This document shows, piece after piece, positions 17,566-25,141 of a stretch of 64,000 nucleotides of DNA. Every line of letters starts with the position of its first letter. The first letter of the stretch is position 1. A model generated the notes under the pieces. The model saw nothing but the letters and a program-made list of their open reading frames with translations, was not told the origin of the DNA and searched no databases. A program made the position numbers and the translations under genes. The DNA is from CAYLUN01 sp964386865. Its GTDB lineage: Bacteria; Verrucomicrobiota; Kiritimatiellia; RFP12; UBA1067. The stretch lies in contig CAYLUN010000021.1 of NCBI GenBank assembly GCA_964386865.1, forward strand, positions 1-64,000, read 5' to 3'.

Positions 17566-17628
17566 TTAGCGATTGGTTAACGCGAGCGACGAACGATGAA
17601 GGTGTCGATAAGGTGCTGAGGTGAAGCC

Positions 17629-18792
17629 ATGAACGAACGGCTGCAAGAAATGGTGCGTAGGTCGGCCCAGTTGGTCCGGTCTAATGCGTGGCTGTCAAAG
17701 CTCATGCCGGACTCGCTTGACCGCCTGATTCGCCGGCGGTTCTTTACCGTCGAGTATATCCTTCACATGGCGGAGCGCGAGATGCCGGTCAAAGGCCTTC
17801 CGGAGGCGTCTGACTACGAGTCCCCTTATCCGTGGAAAATCGGGGTCTTCAAAGACGTCTTTTTCAATCACACCTCCTACATCGCCGCCTGCCGCGAGCT
17901 GAAGGTGTCCTACAAGACGATCGACCTCTTCGCCTCGAACTGGGTTGAACAGGTGCGGGCGTCCGGGTGTGACGCGTTTGTCGCTTGGCCGAGTGAACTC
18001 ATTCAAGAGTGGAAGCGCATGACGGACGAGCGCCTCCGCTTCCTGACGGAGCACCTGCGCAAGCCGCTCTATCCGAGCTACGACGCCCTTTGGCTTTACG
18101 GCTGTAAGGAGCGCATGCGCGATTGGCTCGACATCCATGGTTTTCCGCAGGTCAAGTCGTGGGTGTTTTACGAATTGGATGAGGCGCTGACGTTTCTCGC
18201 GACAGCGACGTATCCGCTGGTCTTCAAGCTGGACATCGGAGCCGCCGCGAGTGGGGTGTGGATCGCCAAAACCAGGAAAGATGCGCTGGCGTACGTGCAG
18301 ACGGTGTTCGCAAAAGGTCTGATCGGCCGCCGTGCGGACGCGCGCGCACGCCAGTGGCGGCACATCCTGATCCAAGAATTTGTGCCGGATATCCGGGAGT
18401 GGCGCATCATCCGGATCGGCGACACGTATGTGGGACACGAAAAGGTCGCCAAAGGGGATTTCAATAGCGGTTCAGGCAAAGTCGGCTGGCTCGCGCCGCC
18501 GCGCGCGGCCCTCGAACTGATTCACGCTGTGACAGAGGCCGGAGGCTTTCGCAGCATGGATATGGATGTGTTCCAAACGCCCGACGGACGCTTCTTGATC
18601 AACGAGCTGCAGAGCGTGTTCGGCGCCTTCGACACGGCGCAGATGTACATCGACGGCGTGCCTGGGCGTTACAGGCGGATCAACGGCGACTACGTTTTCG
18701 AAGAGGGCCGCTTCTGCAAGAACGCGTGCTGTAATTTGAGGATTGAGGATTTGCTGGAGCTGTTGGGAAATTCTAAAATTCGGGAATTCTAA
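17629..18792 (+). CDS. ATP-grasp domain protein
   Basis: A 387-residue protein related to RimK/YheC-type ATP-grasp ligases. The central ATP-grasp fold is visible in YPLVFKLDIGAAASGVW (the nucleotide-binding Lys strand with a Gly-rich loop), ILIQEFVPDIREWR (hinge) and FLINELQSVFG (the Mg-binding Asn/Glu pair). ATP-grasp enzymes join a carboxylate to an amine through an acyl phosphate. Together with its asparagine-synthase-like neighbour it may attach an amino acid or amine to the glycan. The final 20 or so residues (from CCNLRIEDLL on) are encoded by the start of the repeat arm that flanks the next gene, so the natural C-terminus may have been replaced by the insertion. Confidence 0.7.
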   Translation: MNERLQEMVRRSAQLVRSNAWLSKLMPDSLDRLIRRRFFTVEYILHMAEREMPVKGLPEASDYESPYPWKIGVFKDVFFNHTSYIAACRELKVSYKTIDLFASNWVEQVRASGCDAFVAWPSELIQEWKRMTDERLRFLTEHLRKPLYPSYDALWLYGCKERMRDWLDIHGFPQVKSWVFYELDEALTFLATATYPLVFKLDIGAAASGVWIAKTRKDALAYVQTVFAKGLIGRRADARARQWRHILIQEFVPDIREWRIIRIGDTYVGHEKVAKGDFNSGSGKVGWLAPPRAALELIHAVTEAGGFRSMDMDVFQTPDGRFLINELQSVFGAFDTAQMYIDGVPGRYRRINGDYVFEEGRFCKNACCNLRIEDLLELLGNSKIREF

Positions 18793-18840
18793 AATTCTAA
18801 AATGCGGGCAATCCAAAATGCGGGAATGAGGGAATACTAA
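18771..18840. repeat. Family B repeat arm, left of the S23 gene
   Basis: Degenerate units AATTCTAAAATTC and AAATGCGGGAAT repeated over about 70 bases. The reverse complement of the same unit types lies at 19233-19301, on the other side of the S23-like gene. The arm begins inside the end of the ATP-grasp gene and supplies its stop codon. Confidence 0.85.
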
Positions 18841-18862
18841 AGCACCGGATTGAGTGACGACG

Positions 18863-19231
18863 ATGGCATACGAGGCGTTTAAGAAACAACTTGAAGCGAG
18901 AACGCTGGCGTTTAGCGTTGAGCTGTTGAATTTCTTGTGCAAGCTGCCGCAGAGCCGGGTGTTCGTCGTGATCGTTACGCAACTGGCGAAGTCCGGCACA
19001 TCAATGGGTGCCAACTATCGGGAAGCGAACCGAGCGGAGACGAGGGCCGATTTCACGCACAAGATTGGAATTGTCGAGAAAGAGAGTAGCGAAAGTGTGT
19101 ATTGGTTGACGGTGCTGTCAAAGGTCAACTTCTTGGATGCTAGTTTTGAGCCAGAAGTTTTGGTTCTGCTCAAAGAGGCCAGCGAGCTACTTGCACTGTT
19201 CTCCACCATTAATCGCAAGTCGAAAGCATAA
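18863..19231 (+). CDS. S23/four-helix-bundle protein on a repeat-armed element
   Basis: A 122-residue all-alpha protein of the S23-type four-helix bundle family (TIGR02436). It starts MAYEAFKKQLEART and has the characteristic KSGTSMGANYREANRAETRADF and IVEKESSESVYWL stretches. Relatives are encoded in intervening sequences inserted in 23S rRNA genes, and the Avd protein of diversity-generating retroelements belongs to the same fold, binding nucleic acid as a pentamer. Here it lies between inverted family B arms, in the manner of an rRNA intervening sequence but between protein genes. ATG 18863 is chosen; GTG 18854 is possible. No reverse transcriptase or rRNA is nearby. Its molecular role here is unknown. 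Confidence 0.85.
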   Translation: MAYEAFKKQLEARTLAFSVELLNFLCKLPQSRVFVVIVTQLAKSGTSMGANYREANRAETRADFTHKIGIVEKESSESVYWLTVLSKVNFLDASFEPEVLVLLKEASELLALFSTINRKSKA

Positions 19232-19232
19232 T

Positions 19233-19301
19233 CCCGCATTTCAGCATTCCTGTATTCTCGCATTCTCGCATTCTCGCATTTTAGAATTTTAGAAATTCTC
19301 A
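19233..19301. repeat. Family B repeat arm, right of the S23 gene
   Basis: CATTCTCGCATTCTCGCATTTTAGAATTTTAGAA-type units, given here in pieces: CATTCTCG three times, then TTTTAGAA twice. This is the reverse complement of the left arm. A strong Shine-Dalgarno (AAAGGAGG) for the next gene follows at once. Confidence 0.85.
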
Positions 19302-19315
19302 CAAAGGAGGTCAGT

Positions 19316-20434
19316 ATGATCATCGGGACAGACAAAGAGCGAAAAGTGGATGGCAAGGGGCGTATTGTCGAATGGCGCGTGGGGGCGACTCCCGGAGCCG
19401 TTGAGCGCCTCGTCAAGCTCGGGCACCGCTACCTCGTGGAAACGGGTGCTGGCGTAGCGGCGGGTTTCACGGACGAGCGTTACGTGCGTGCCGGTGCCGA
19501 AATCGTCGCGACGCAGGCGGAGGTGTACGCGCGCGCCGACATGATCTACAAGGTCAAGGAGCCTCAGCGCTCGGAGTGGAACTTGTTCAAGAAGGGGCAG
19601 ATCCTGTTCACGTACATCCACAGCGGAAACAGAGAAGAGATGTTGTCAAATCTCCTCCGGCACGAAGTCGTCGGTGTGGCGTACGAGGACGTTCAGCTCC
19701 CAGACGGCAGGCTGCCGATGCTGGAGCCCATGTCTGTAATTGCCGGGCACATCTCGCAGCAGCGCGCCTATCGGTATCTTCTGGCGGACGAGGGCAACAT
19801 CGGGATCATCTCCGGCAATCTGGCTGGCGTGGCTCCTGCCAAGGTGGTCGTGATGGGGACGGGCTTTGCGGGCGAGGCTGCGATCCGCGAGGCGCAGGGT
19901 TCCGGGTCGCACGTGATCGCCCTTTACAAGGACGGCTTTGCGCGCGCCGAGCGCATCATGCGCAACTATCCCGGCGTGATCTGTCTGCGGTCTTCGCCCG
20001 ACAATGTGCGGCGTGCGCTGGACGGCGCGCATGTGCTCAACAACTGCATGACCTGGCCAATCTCGCTGCGCAACGAGGTCTTGGTCACCTCAGAGATGCT
20101 GTCGCTTATGGACGATCACGGCATCGTGGTCGACGTGTCGGCCGAGTTGCAGGGCGGGCTGGAAAGCACGCGAGGGGTGCATACGTCGCACGCGGAGCCG
20201 ACCATCCAAATCGCCGGCAAGACGCACTACGTGGTGCCGAATATTCCTGCGATCGTCGCGCGGGCGGCGTCGGAAGCGCTGGTCAACGCGACACTGCCCT
20301 GGGCAGAGATTCTGGCCGCCGGTTGGGACTGGAGGGTCGCCAAGGCGGAGTCGCCTCTGTACCTTGGCACGACCTGCGCCGGGGGCAAGGTGATCAACGC
20401 GGTCGTCAAAGAGTGGTACGAGAGCCTGCATTGA
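19316..20434 (+). CDS. Alanine dehydrogenase / PNT-family oxidoreductase, divergent
   Basis: A 372-residue protein aligned over its full length with alanine dehydrogenases: VETGAGVAAGFTDERYVRAGAEIV, KVKEPQ (substrate Lys), TYIHSG (catalytic His), NAD-binding VVVMGTGFAGEAAI, and VPNIPAIVARAASEALVNATLPW. The usual AxDQGG segment, whose Asp takes part in catalysis, reads SAELQGG here with one residue inserted. That points to altered chemistry or another amino or opine substrate. The family interconverts amino and keto acids with NAD, or makes N-carboxyalkyl amino acids (N5-carboxyethylornithine synthase type). Placed among amide ligases, it may supply or modify the amino-acid substituent. It has a strong AAAGGAGG ribosome site. 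Confidence 0.75.
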   Translation: MIIGTDKERKVDGKGRIVEWRVGATPGAVERLVKLGHRYLVETGAGVAAGFTDERYVRAGAEIVATQAEVYARADMIYKVKEPQRSEWNLFKKGQILFTYIHSGNREEMLSNLLRHEVVGVAYEDVQLPDGRLPMLEPMSVIAGHISQQRAYRYLLADEGNIGIISGNLAGVAPAKVVVMGTGFAGEAAIREAQGSGSHVIALYKDGFARAERIMRNYPGVICLRSSPDNVRRALDGAHVLNNCMTWPISLRNEVLVTSEMLSLMDDHGIVVDVSAELQGGLESTRGVHTSHAEPTIQIAGKTHYVVPNIPAIVARAASEALVNATLPWAEILAAGWDWRVAKAESPLYLGTTCAGGKVINAVVKEWYESLH

Positions 20435-20523
20435 AGGCGAATTTGTCGGTCTGAGCATTCTGTGTTCCGGCCCCTGAATCCCGTATTCATGAGTGGTTGC
20501 GATACGAAAGGTGTTGTCGTCCA

Positions 20524-21495
20524 ATGAGTTCAGAGACCATGTTCGTACGCGACGTGCGCCCCGGGGAGGTCGAGCGCGCTTGTGGCGGCCGGGAGCCGTT
20601 GACAGCATCGGAAAGGTGGCTGGCTGCTTTTCCTGGCCGGCTGAGAGTCCTCGGCGTATTCGATGGCGAGGAGCTGCAGGCTGTGTTTGTGCTTCAGGAT
20701 CGGCGCAGGCTGCTGACGCGCGTCATCACGGACGCGCCCCTGTCACCGCACTGTGGCCTGACGTTCCGAGAATATGCCGGGAACACGGAAAAGTGCAACA
20801 GTTGGCGCAAGCGCGTGATGACGGCGATTGCAGGCTATGTGGGCCAGAACCGGTGGGGAGTCGCATCGCTGACCTTTCCGGACTGGGTCGGCGACTTCCA
20901 GCCGTTCGTCTGGCGAGGGTTCAAAGTCGTCGTCCGATACACCTACCAGATTACCCTTGGCGGTCGGGCCGATGAGGCGCTGCTGGCCGAGATGAGTTCA
21001 AATCGGCGCAACGAGATCCGTAACGGACATAAGAAAGGGCTCCGCGCAGCGCTCTGTTCAGACGCGCAGGTGATCGAGAGCCTGGTGGAGAAGAGCCTGT
21101 CCAGGCAGGGGGTCGCCTCTGCTCTGCAAAACGCGCACTCGCTGCTGACCGCTTTTGCGACGCCGGACAACTCGTTCGCCTATGTGACCTACAAAGAAGA
21201 GCGGCCCGTGGCGGTCTGCTTCTGCATGTATGATGCCCGGCGCGCCTACTACTTGCTCGGCGGGGTGGACGACGAGCATGGGGTTTCCTCGGCCGCGCCA
21301 CTGGCGGTGTTCGGATGCATCCGCCATGCGCGTGAGAAGGGCTTAGAGCTCTTCGATTTTGAAGGCTCCATGGTGCCCGGCATCGAGCAGTACTTCCGGA
21401 GCTTCGGCGGCGCGCTGATCCCTCTTTGCCGGGTTGTGAAGGCCAGTCTGCCGATCGAACTGGCGCTGAAGCCATTCAAGCGGGCCTTGTTCTAG
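20524..21495 (+). CDS. FemAB/GNAT-like acyltransferase
   Basis: A 323-residue protein with the double-GNAT-like layout of the FemAB/BioF2-type acetyltransferase group (PF13480-like). The middle region EMSSNRRNEIRNGHKKGL matches the conserved NxRxxIrKa segment, and the C-terminal GLELFDFEGSMVPGIEQYFRSFGG matches the Y/F-xxFGG ending. FemX-type members add amino acids from aminoacyl-tRNA to peptidoglycan; PF13480 members often act in exopolysaccharide loci. ATG 20524 has GAAAGGTG upstream; TTG 20497 is the longer alternative. Its position after the amide-forming genes fits transfer of an acyl or aminoacyl group to the glycan, which is inference. Confidence 0.75.
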   Translation: MSSETMFVRDVRPGEVERACGGREPLTASERWLAAFPGRLRVLGVFDGEELQAVFVLQDRRRLLTRVITDAPLSPHCGLTFREYAGNTEKCNSWRKRVMTAIAGYVGQNRWGVASLTFPDWVGDFQPFVWRGFKVVVRYTYQITLGGRADEALLAEMSSNRRNEIRNGHKKGLRAALCSDAQVIESLVEKSLSRQGVASALQNAHSLLTAFATPDNSFAYVTYKEERPVAVCFCMYDARRAYYLLGGVDDEHGVSSAAPLAVFGCIRHAREKGLELFDFEGSMVPGIEQYFRSFGGALIPLCRVVKASLPIELALKPFKRALF

Positions 21496-21499
21496 CCCG

Positions 21500-21523
21500 T
21501 CTGACCTCCGACCTCCGACCTCT
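21500..21523. repeat. Single family A repeat arm
   Basis: Three to four TGACCTC/CGACCTC heptamers in the short spacer after the FemAB-like gene, with no partner arm. Confidence 0.7.
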
Positions 21524-21541
21524 ACGAGAGCTCTTCCCTGT

Positions 21542-22714
21542 ATGCGTTCACTTTGCATCATATCGCGCGGATATCCGCATCGGCAGAATCCGATCTCCTT
21601 CCCATTCGTTCGCCAGTTCGCCCATGCGGCCGCCCGGCAAGGCGTCAAGGTGACCGTGATTGCGCCATTGCCGTTTCATGTGGCGTGGCGGGGTCACGAA
21701 CCGGAGCATGCTGTTGAAGAGGTTGCGGGAGGGCATGCGGTAGACGTCTTCTATCCACGGTACCTGTCCACGTCGTCGCGTCAGGTGGCGGGCTGGAATA
21801 CGGCCCGGCTTGGGTTTGAACTTTTCTGCCGGGCGGTGCGGCGTGTCCTGCGTAAACGGATGCAGTCCAAGCCGGATGCGCTGTACGGGCACTTCCTCTA
21901 CATGGGGGGGGCGGCGGCGGTGCGGATGGGCGTTGAGTTGGGCATTCCGGCTTTTCCGATGGTGGGCGAGGGCCTCCTCAACACCATGGATGCGTTCGGC
22001 AAGGAAAGGGCCCTTCGCGATTTTTCGCGTGCGACCGCGTTCATGGCCAACTCATCCTGTCTGGCCGGCTTGCTACAGCAGGATCTCGGGGTTCGCCCGG
22101 ACGAAATCGGAGTCTTTCCAAATGGCATCGATCACAGGGCCTTCTATCCCCGCGACAAGGCGGCCATGCGGGCGAAGTACGGTTTGCCCCTGGACGCGTT
22201 GCTGGTGATCTGCGTGGCCTTCCAAGACGTGCAGAAGGGCCCCGTGCGGGTCGGCGAGGCCATTCGCGGCTTGGCCGGAGTCAAGGGTGTCTTCCTTGGA
22301 AAAGGGCCGAATCCGCCGCAGTCCGAGAACGTCATCATCAATCGGTCGGTGCCGCACGGAGAGGTTCCGGAGTGGCTCTCGGCGGCCGACGTCTTTGTTT
22401 TGCCGAGCACGTTCGAAGGGTGCTGCAACGCCGCCTTGGAGGCGATGTCATGCGGACTGCCCGTCGTCAGCTCGAACGGGACGTTCAACGACGATATTCT
22501 CACCCCGGACGTGGCTTTTCGCGTTGACCCTCTCGATGTGCCGGCTATTCGAGCGGCGATTGTGCGCCTGCGCGACGAACCCGGTTTGCGGACGCGTATG
22601 GGTGAGGCCGCCTTGCGGTGGTCGGATAATTTCGACGCCGACAGGCGGGCGCGTCGCATGCTGGACTACATGCGGGCGAAGTCGGCCGGAGCGGGCCCGC
22701 GCTCGCAGGCGTGA
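21542..22714 (+). CDS. Glycosyltransferase family 4 protein
   Basis: A 390-residue GT-B retaining glycosyltransferase. Typical features are the N-terminal SLCIISRGYPHRQNPISFPFVRQFA acceptor-domain start (given for context in two parts: SLCIISRGYP and ISFPFVRQFA), a central VFPNGIDHRAFYP, and the donor-site EGCCNAALEAMSCGLPVVSS, which is the EX7E motif region of GT4 enzymes. It likely adds one sugar of the repeat unit at the inner face of the membrane. It starts close after a solitary repeat arm. Confidence 0.85.
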   Translation: MRSLCIISRGYPHRQNPISFPFVRQFAHAAARQGVKVTVIAPLPFHVAWRGHEPEHAVEEVAGGHAVDVFYPRYLSTSSRQVAGWNTARLGFELFCRAVRRVLRKRMQSKPDALYGHFLYMGGAAAVRMGVELGIPAFPMVGEGLLNTMDAFGKERALRDFSRATAFMANSSCLAGLLQQDLGVRPDEIGVFPNGIDHRAFYPRDKAAMRAKYGLPLDALLVICVAFQDVQKGPVRVGEAIRGLAGVKGVFLGKGPNPPQSENVIINRSVPHGEVPEWLSAADVFVLPSTFEGCCNAALEAMSCGLPVVSSNGTFNDDILTPDVAFRVDPLDVPAIRAAIVRLRDEPGLRTRMGEAALRWSDNFDADRRARRMLDYMRAKSAGAGPRSQA

Positions 22715-22784
22715 CCGACGTGCCCGCTCTCGGTCTGTGCGGGAGTCACAGTGTTCTAGCGCTCTAGAGATCGTGTTCCGGACT

Positions 22785-23927
22785 ATGAGCAAACCCAAAA
22801 TATGCCTCGTCGAGCCCTGTCACAGTCATGAAGAGGTTCTGTTCCCGCTGATCGAGCTGCTGCGAGACGACTACGATGTGACCGTGTTGGCGCCGCAGTC
22901 CCTGCTCGACGTCGACCTGCTGAGTCGCACGCGAGCGCTCTATCGGGCGGTTCCGTTCACGTGGGATCAGAAAGCGACCAAGTGGCGCCGGCTGTTGCGC
23001 CTGCCGGGCAAGTACCTGCAGATCCGGCGGCTTATCGCTTCGAGCCGACCCGACCTTGTGCTGTTCAACTCAACCTACACGTGGGTGGACCTTCTGCTGA
23101 TCGCCTGCCTCTTCGGCCATCTCCCGAAGGCGCAGATTGTCCACGAGTTTCAACCGTTTCTCAGGCCGGGGATGCGGTGGCTCTACAATCGGTTTGGCCT
23201 GAGCCTTGTGATTTCGGAAGAGGTTTTTGACTACGTGTCGAAACGACACCCAAACTACCCATCGCTGGACTATTTCCTGCCTATTTACTTCTCCGCGTTT
23301 GAGCAAGCCTGCCGCCATGAAGCGCCGGCGGAAAAGGGAGCGGAAAAGCCGCTGCAACTGGGGGTTTTCGGCTCGGTCGACAAGGCGCGGCGCAACTACG
23401 ATGGGTTGTTACAAAGTCTAGCGGCCTGGAGCCGGCTCGGGCGGAAGGCCTGTTTTCAGATACACTTGGTCGGGAAGTTGCCTGCGGAATACCGCGACTT
23501 CATTCGGGCGAATCGGATCGAGCACCTCGTGCGGTACTCGGACACCTTCGTGCCGTTTGACGCCATGTTTGAGACGCTCCAGAGCGTAGATATTGTCCTG
23601 TTTCTCATTGACGCCTCGGTGAGGGACTGCGACGTCTATAACCGCTACAAAATCACGGGATCGTCGACGTTGATCAAGGGATTCAAGAAGGTCTGTGCCT
23701 CGTCGCGCGATTTTCGCGTGGATGCCACGCTCACTGACACATGCGTCTATTATGACGGAGCGCAGGTCGAGCAGCTGTTTGCACAGATCGAAAGCGGCCA
23801 GATAACCCGCGACCTTATTCGCGCCATGGAAGCCCGGTATGCGGGTGCTGAGTATCTCCAGAAAGGACGGCAGCAGGCTCGGCTTGTTGGCGCACTGAGG
23901 CGCCTGAGTGGCGGGATCCGGATGTGA
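22785..23927 (+). CDS. Glycosyltransferase-like protein, GT-B
   Basis: About 380 residues with a GT-B layout: KPKICLVEPCHSHEEVLF at the N-terminus, a middle HEFQPFLRPGMRWLYNR, LGVFGSVDKARRNYDG at the start of the second Rossmann domain and a YKITGSSTLIKGFKK segment near the donor site. The donor motif departs from the standard EX7E, so the subfamily is uncertain. Start ATG 22785 (GTG 22773 possible); the longer upstream open frame is a shadow of the previous gene. The stop overlaps the next start as GTGA. Confidence 0.7.
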   Translation: MSKPKICLVEPCHSHEEVLFPLIELLRDDYDVTVLAPQSLLDVDLLSRTRALYRAVPFTWDQKATKWRRLLRLPGKYLQIRRLIASSRPDLVLFNSTYTWVDLLLIACLFGHLPKAQIVHEFQPFLRPGMRWLYNRFGLSLVISEEVFDYVSKRHPNYPSLDYFLPIYFSAFEQACRHEAPAEKGAEKPLQLGVFGSVDKARRNYDGLLQSLAAWSRLGRKACFQIHLVGKLPAEYRDFIRANRIEHLVRYSDTFVPFDAMFETLQSVDIVLFLIDASVRDCDVYNRYKITGSSTLIKGFKKVCASSRDFRVDATLTDTCVYYDGAQVEQLFAQIESGQITRDLIRAMEARYAGAEYLQKGRQQARLVGALRRLSGGIRM

Positions 23928-25141
23928 GCGCGATGACTGATGCGGATCAAGTGATAGCGGCGCGGCGCGCCTATGTCGCCAGCCTGGTGCTGGGCGTGGC
24001 TGGCGGCGCGGCATCGGCTGGGGGCGTCCAGCTCGAGCGGGACGGCCTTCGCATAGGCGGGCAAGTCGCCGTGCCCGCAGACGAACTGGACAGGATGTTC
24101 GCAGCCGTGACGCTCCAGCGCGAAGTCGATACGGGCCGCCTGGACAGCATGGGGATGTTCGACGAGTCGGCTGCTACGTGGAGCCTCTCGCAGCCGCTTG
24201 TTCAGCTTCGCGGGCTGGACGTCGCACGGCGGCTGGGGCGCCCTGCAGAGGCCGGCGCAGCTGGCGGGCGGTTTCGCGTTGTCATTACGCACGATGTGGA
24301 CCGGACCACGTTTCGAGAGCCGACAACAATCGTGAAGAGCGCGCTCCGGAGTCTGAAGCGGATGCGGTGTGAAGCAGCCCTTCGCGCCTCGCTCTCACAC
24401 CAGTCGCTGTACAGGGTGTACGAGTGGATGCTGGCGCGCGAGCGTCACTATGGAGTGGAGGCCACGTTCTTTGTGCTTTCCGGGCCCTACGGGCTCCGGC
24501 GCTATTCGAGTCGGGCCGACATCCGGTGGGCCGCCTCAAGGGAGCTTGTTCGGCTGATTCGCGACGCAGGCATGTCCATCGGCCTGCACGGGAGCTACTA
24601 CGCGCGCGAGCGCAGCAGCTACCGGGAGGAAAAAGAGCGCGTGGAAGATGCGATCGGCGCGCCCATCACCTGCCATCGCAACCATTACCTCCGGTTCGAC
24701 CCCGTGCAGATGTGGAGGCAGCTGGAAGACGCGGGCATCCGCACCGATTTCAGCGTGGGCTTCAACTACCGCTTGGGTTTTCGCGCCGGGTGTGGCACTA
24801 TCTATCCGGGCTTTGACCTCACCCGGAATCAGCTGTCGAATGTGGGCTCTGTGCCGCTTCTGTTCATGGACGGCGTATTGGGTGGCGCGGATCGGCGTGC
24901 GCTCTTGCAGGGGCTTCGCTCCGCCCTGGAAGAGGTCAAGCGCATCAGCGGCTGTGTGTCGCTGCTGTTTCACCCGGAGTTGTTTGTGACTGACCCGTCG
25001 TTGATGGATGTGTTCGAAGAGGTTTTGCAGATGTGTGTAAGTCTGGGAGCGGATCTGTCGGGTGACCTGCCGCCAGTGCCGGCGGCGCTGCGCGGGCGAG
25101 CGTCTGTCTGCGCGATAGGGGACAAGACATGTGTGGCATAG
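23924..25141 (+). CDS. NodB-like polysaccharide deacetylase
   Basis: A 405-residue protein with polysaccharide-deacetylase landmarks: THDVD (residues 122-126), where the first Asp is the catalytic base and the second binds metal, and a later GLHGSYYAR with the metal-binding His. It is followed by CHRNHYLRF, a common replacement for the usual arginine motif in this subfamily, and a C-terminal FHPELF. These enzymes remove N-acetyl groups from sugars or cleave related amides. There is no signal peptide, so it may act on a cytoplasmic lipid- or nucleotide-linked precursor. GTG 23924 overlaps the upstream stop; ATG 23933 is possible. It overlaps asnB by 13 bases. Confidence 0.75.
   Translation: MSAMTDADQVIAARRAYVASLVLGVAGGAASAGGVQLERDGLRIGGQVAVPADELDRMFAAVTLQREVDTGRLDSMGMFDESAATWSLSQPLVQLRGLDVARRLGRPAEAGAAGGRFRVVITHDVDRTTFREPTTIVKSALRSLKRMRCEAALRASLSHQSLYRVYEWMLARERHYGVEATFFVLSGPYGLRRYSSRADIRWAASRELVRLIRDAGMSIGLHGSYYARERSSYREEKERVEDAIGAPITCHRNHYLRFDPVQMWRQLEDAGIRTDFSVGFNYRLGFRAGCGTIYPGFDLTRNQLSNVGSVPLLFMDGVLGGADRRALLQGLRSALEEVKRISGCVSLLFHPELFVTDPSLMDVFEEVLQMCVSLGADLSGDLPPVPAALRGRASVCAIGDKTCVA

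Noticed and set aside
18863..19231. Avd of a diversity-generating retroelement
   Set aside because: The fold family is the same, but no reverse transcriptase, template repeat or variable repeat was seen anywhere in the window.
18771..19301. A genuine 23S rRNA intervening sequence
   Set aside because: Neither flank contains rRNA sequence; both flanks are protein-coding genes.
22287..22784. Upstream extension of the glycosyltransferase frame at 22785
   Set aside because: It overlaps the previous glycosyltransferase gene and shows no homology; it is an out-of-frame shadow.
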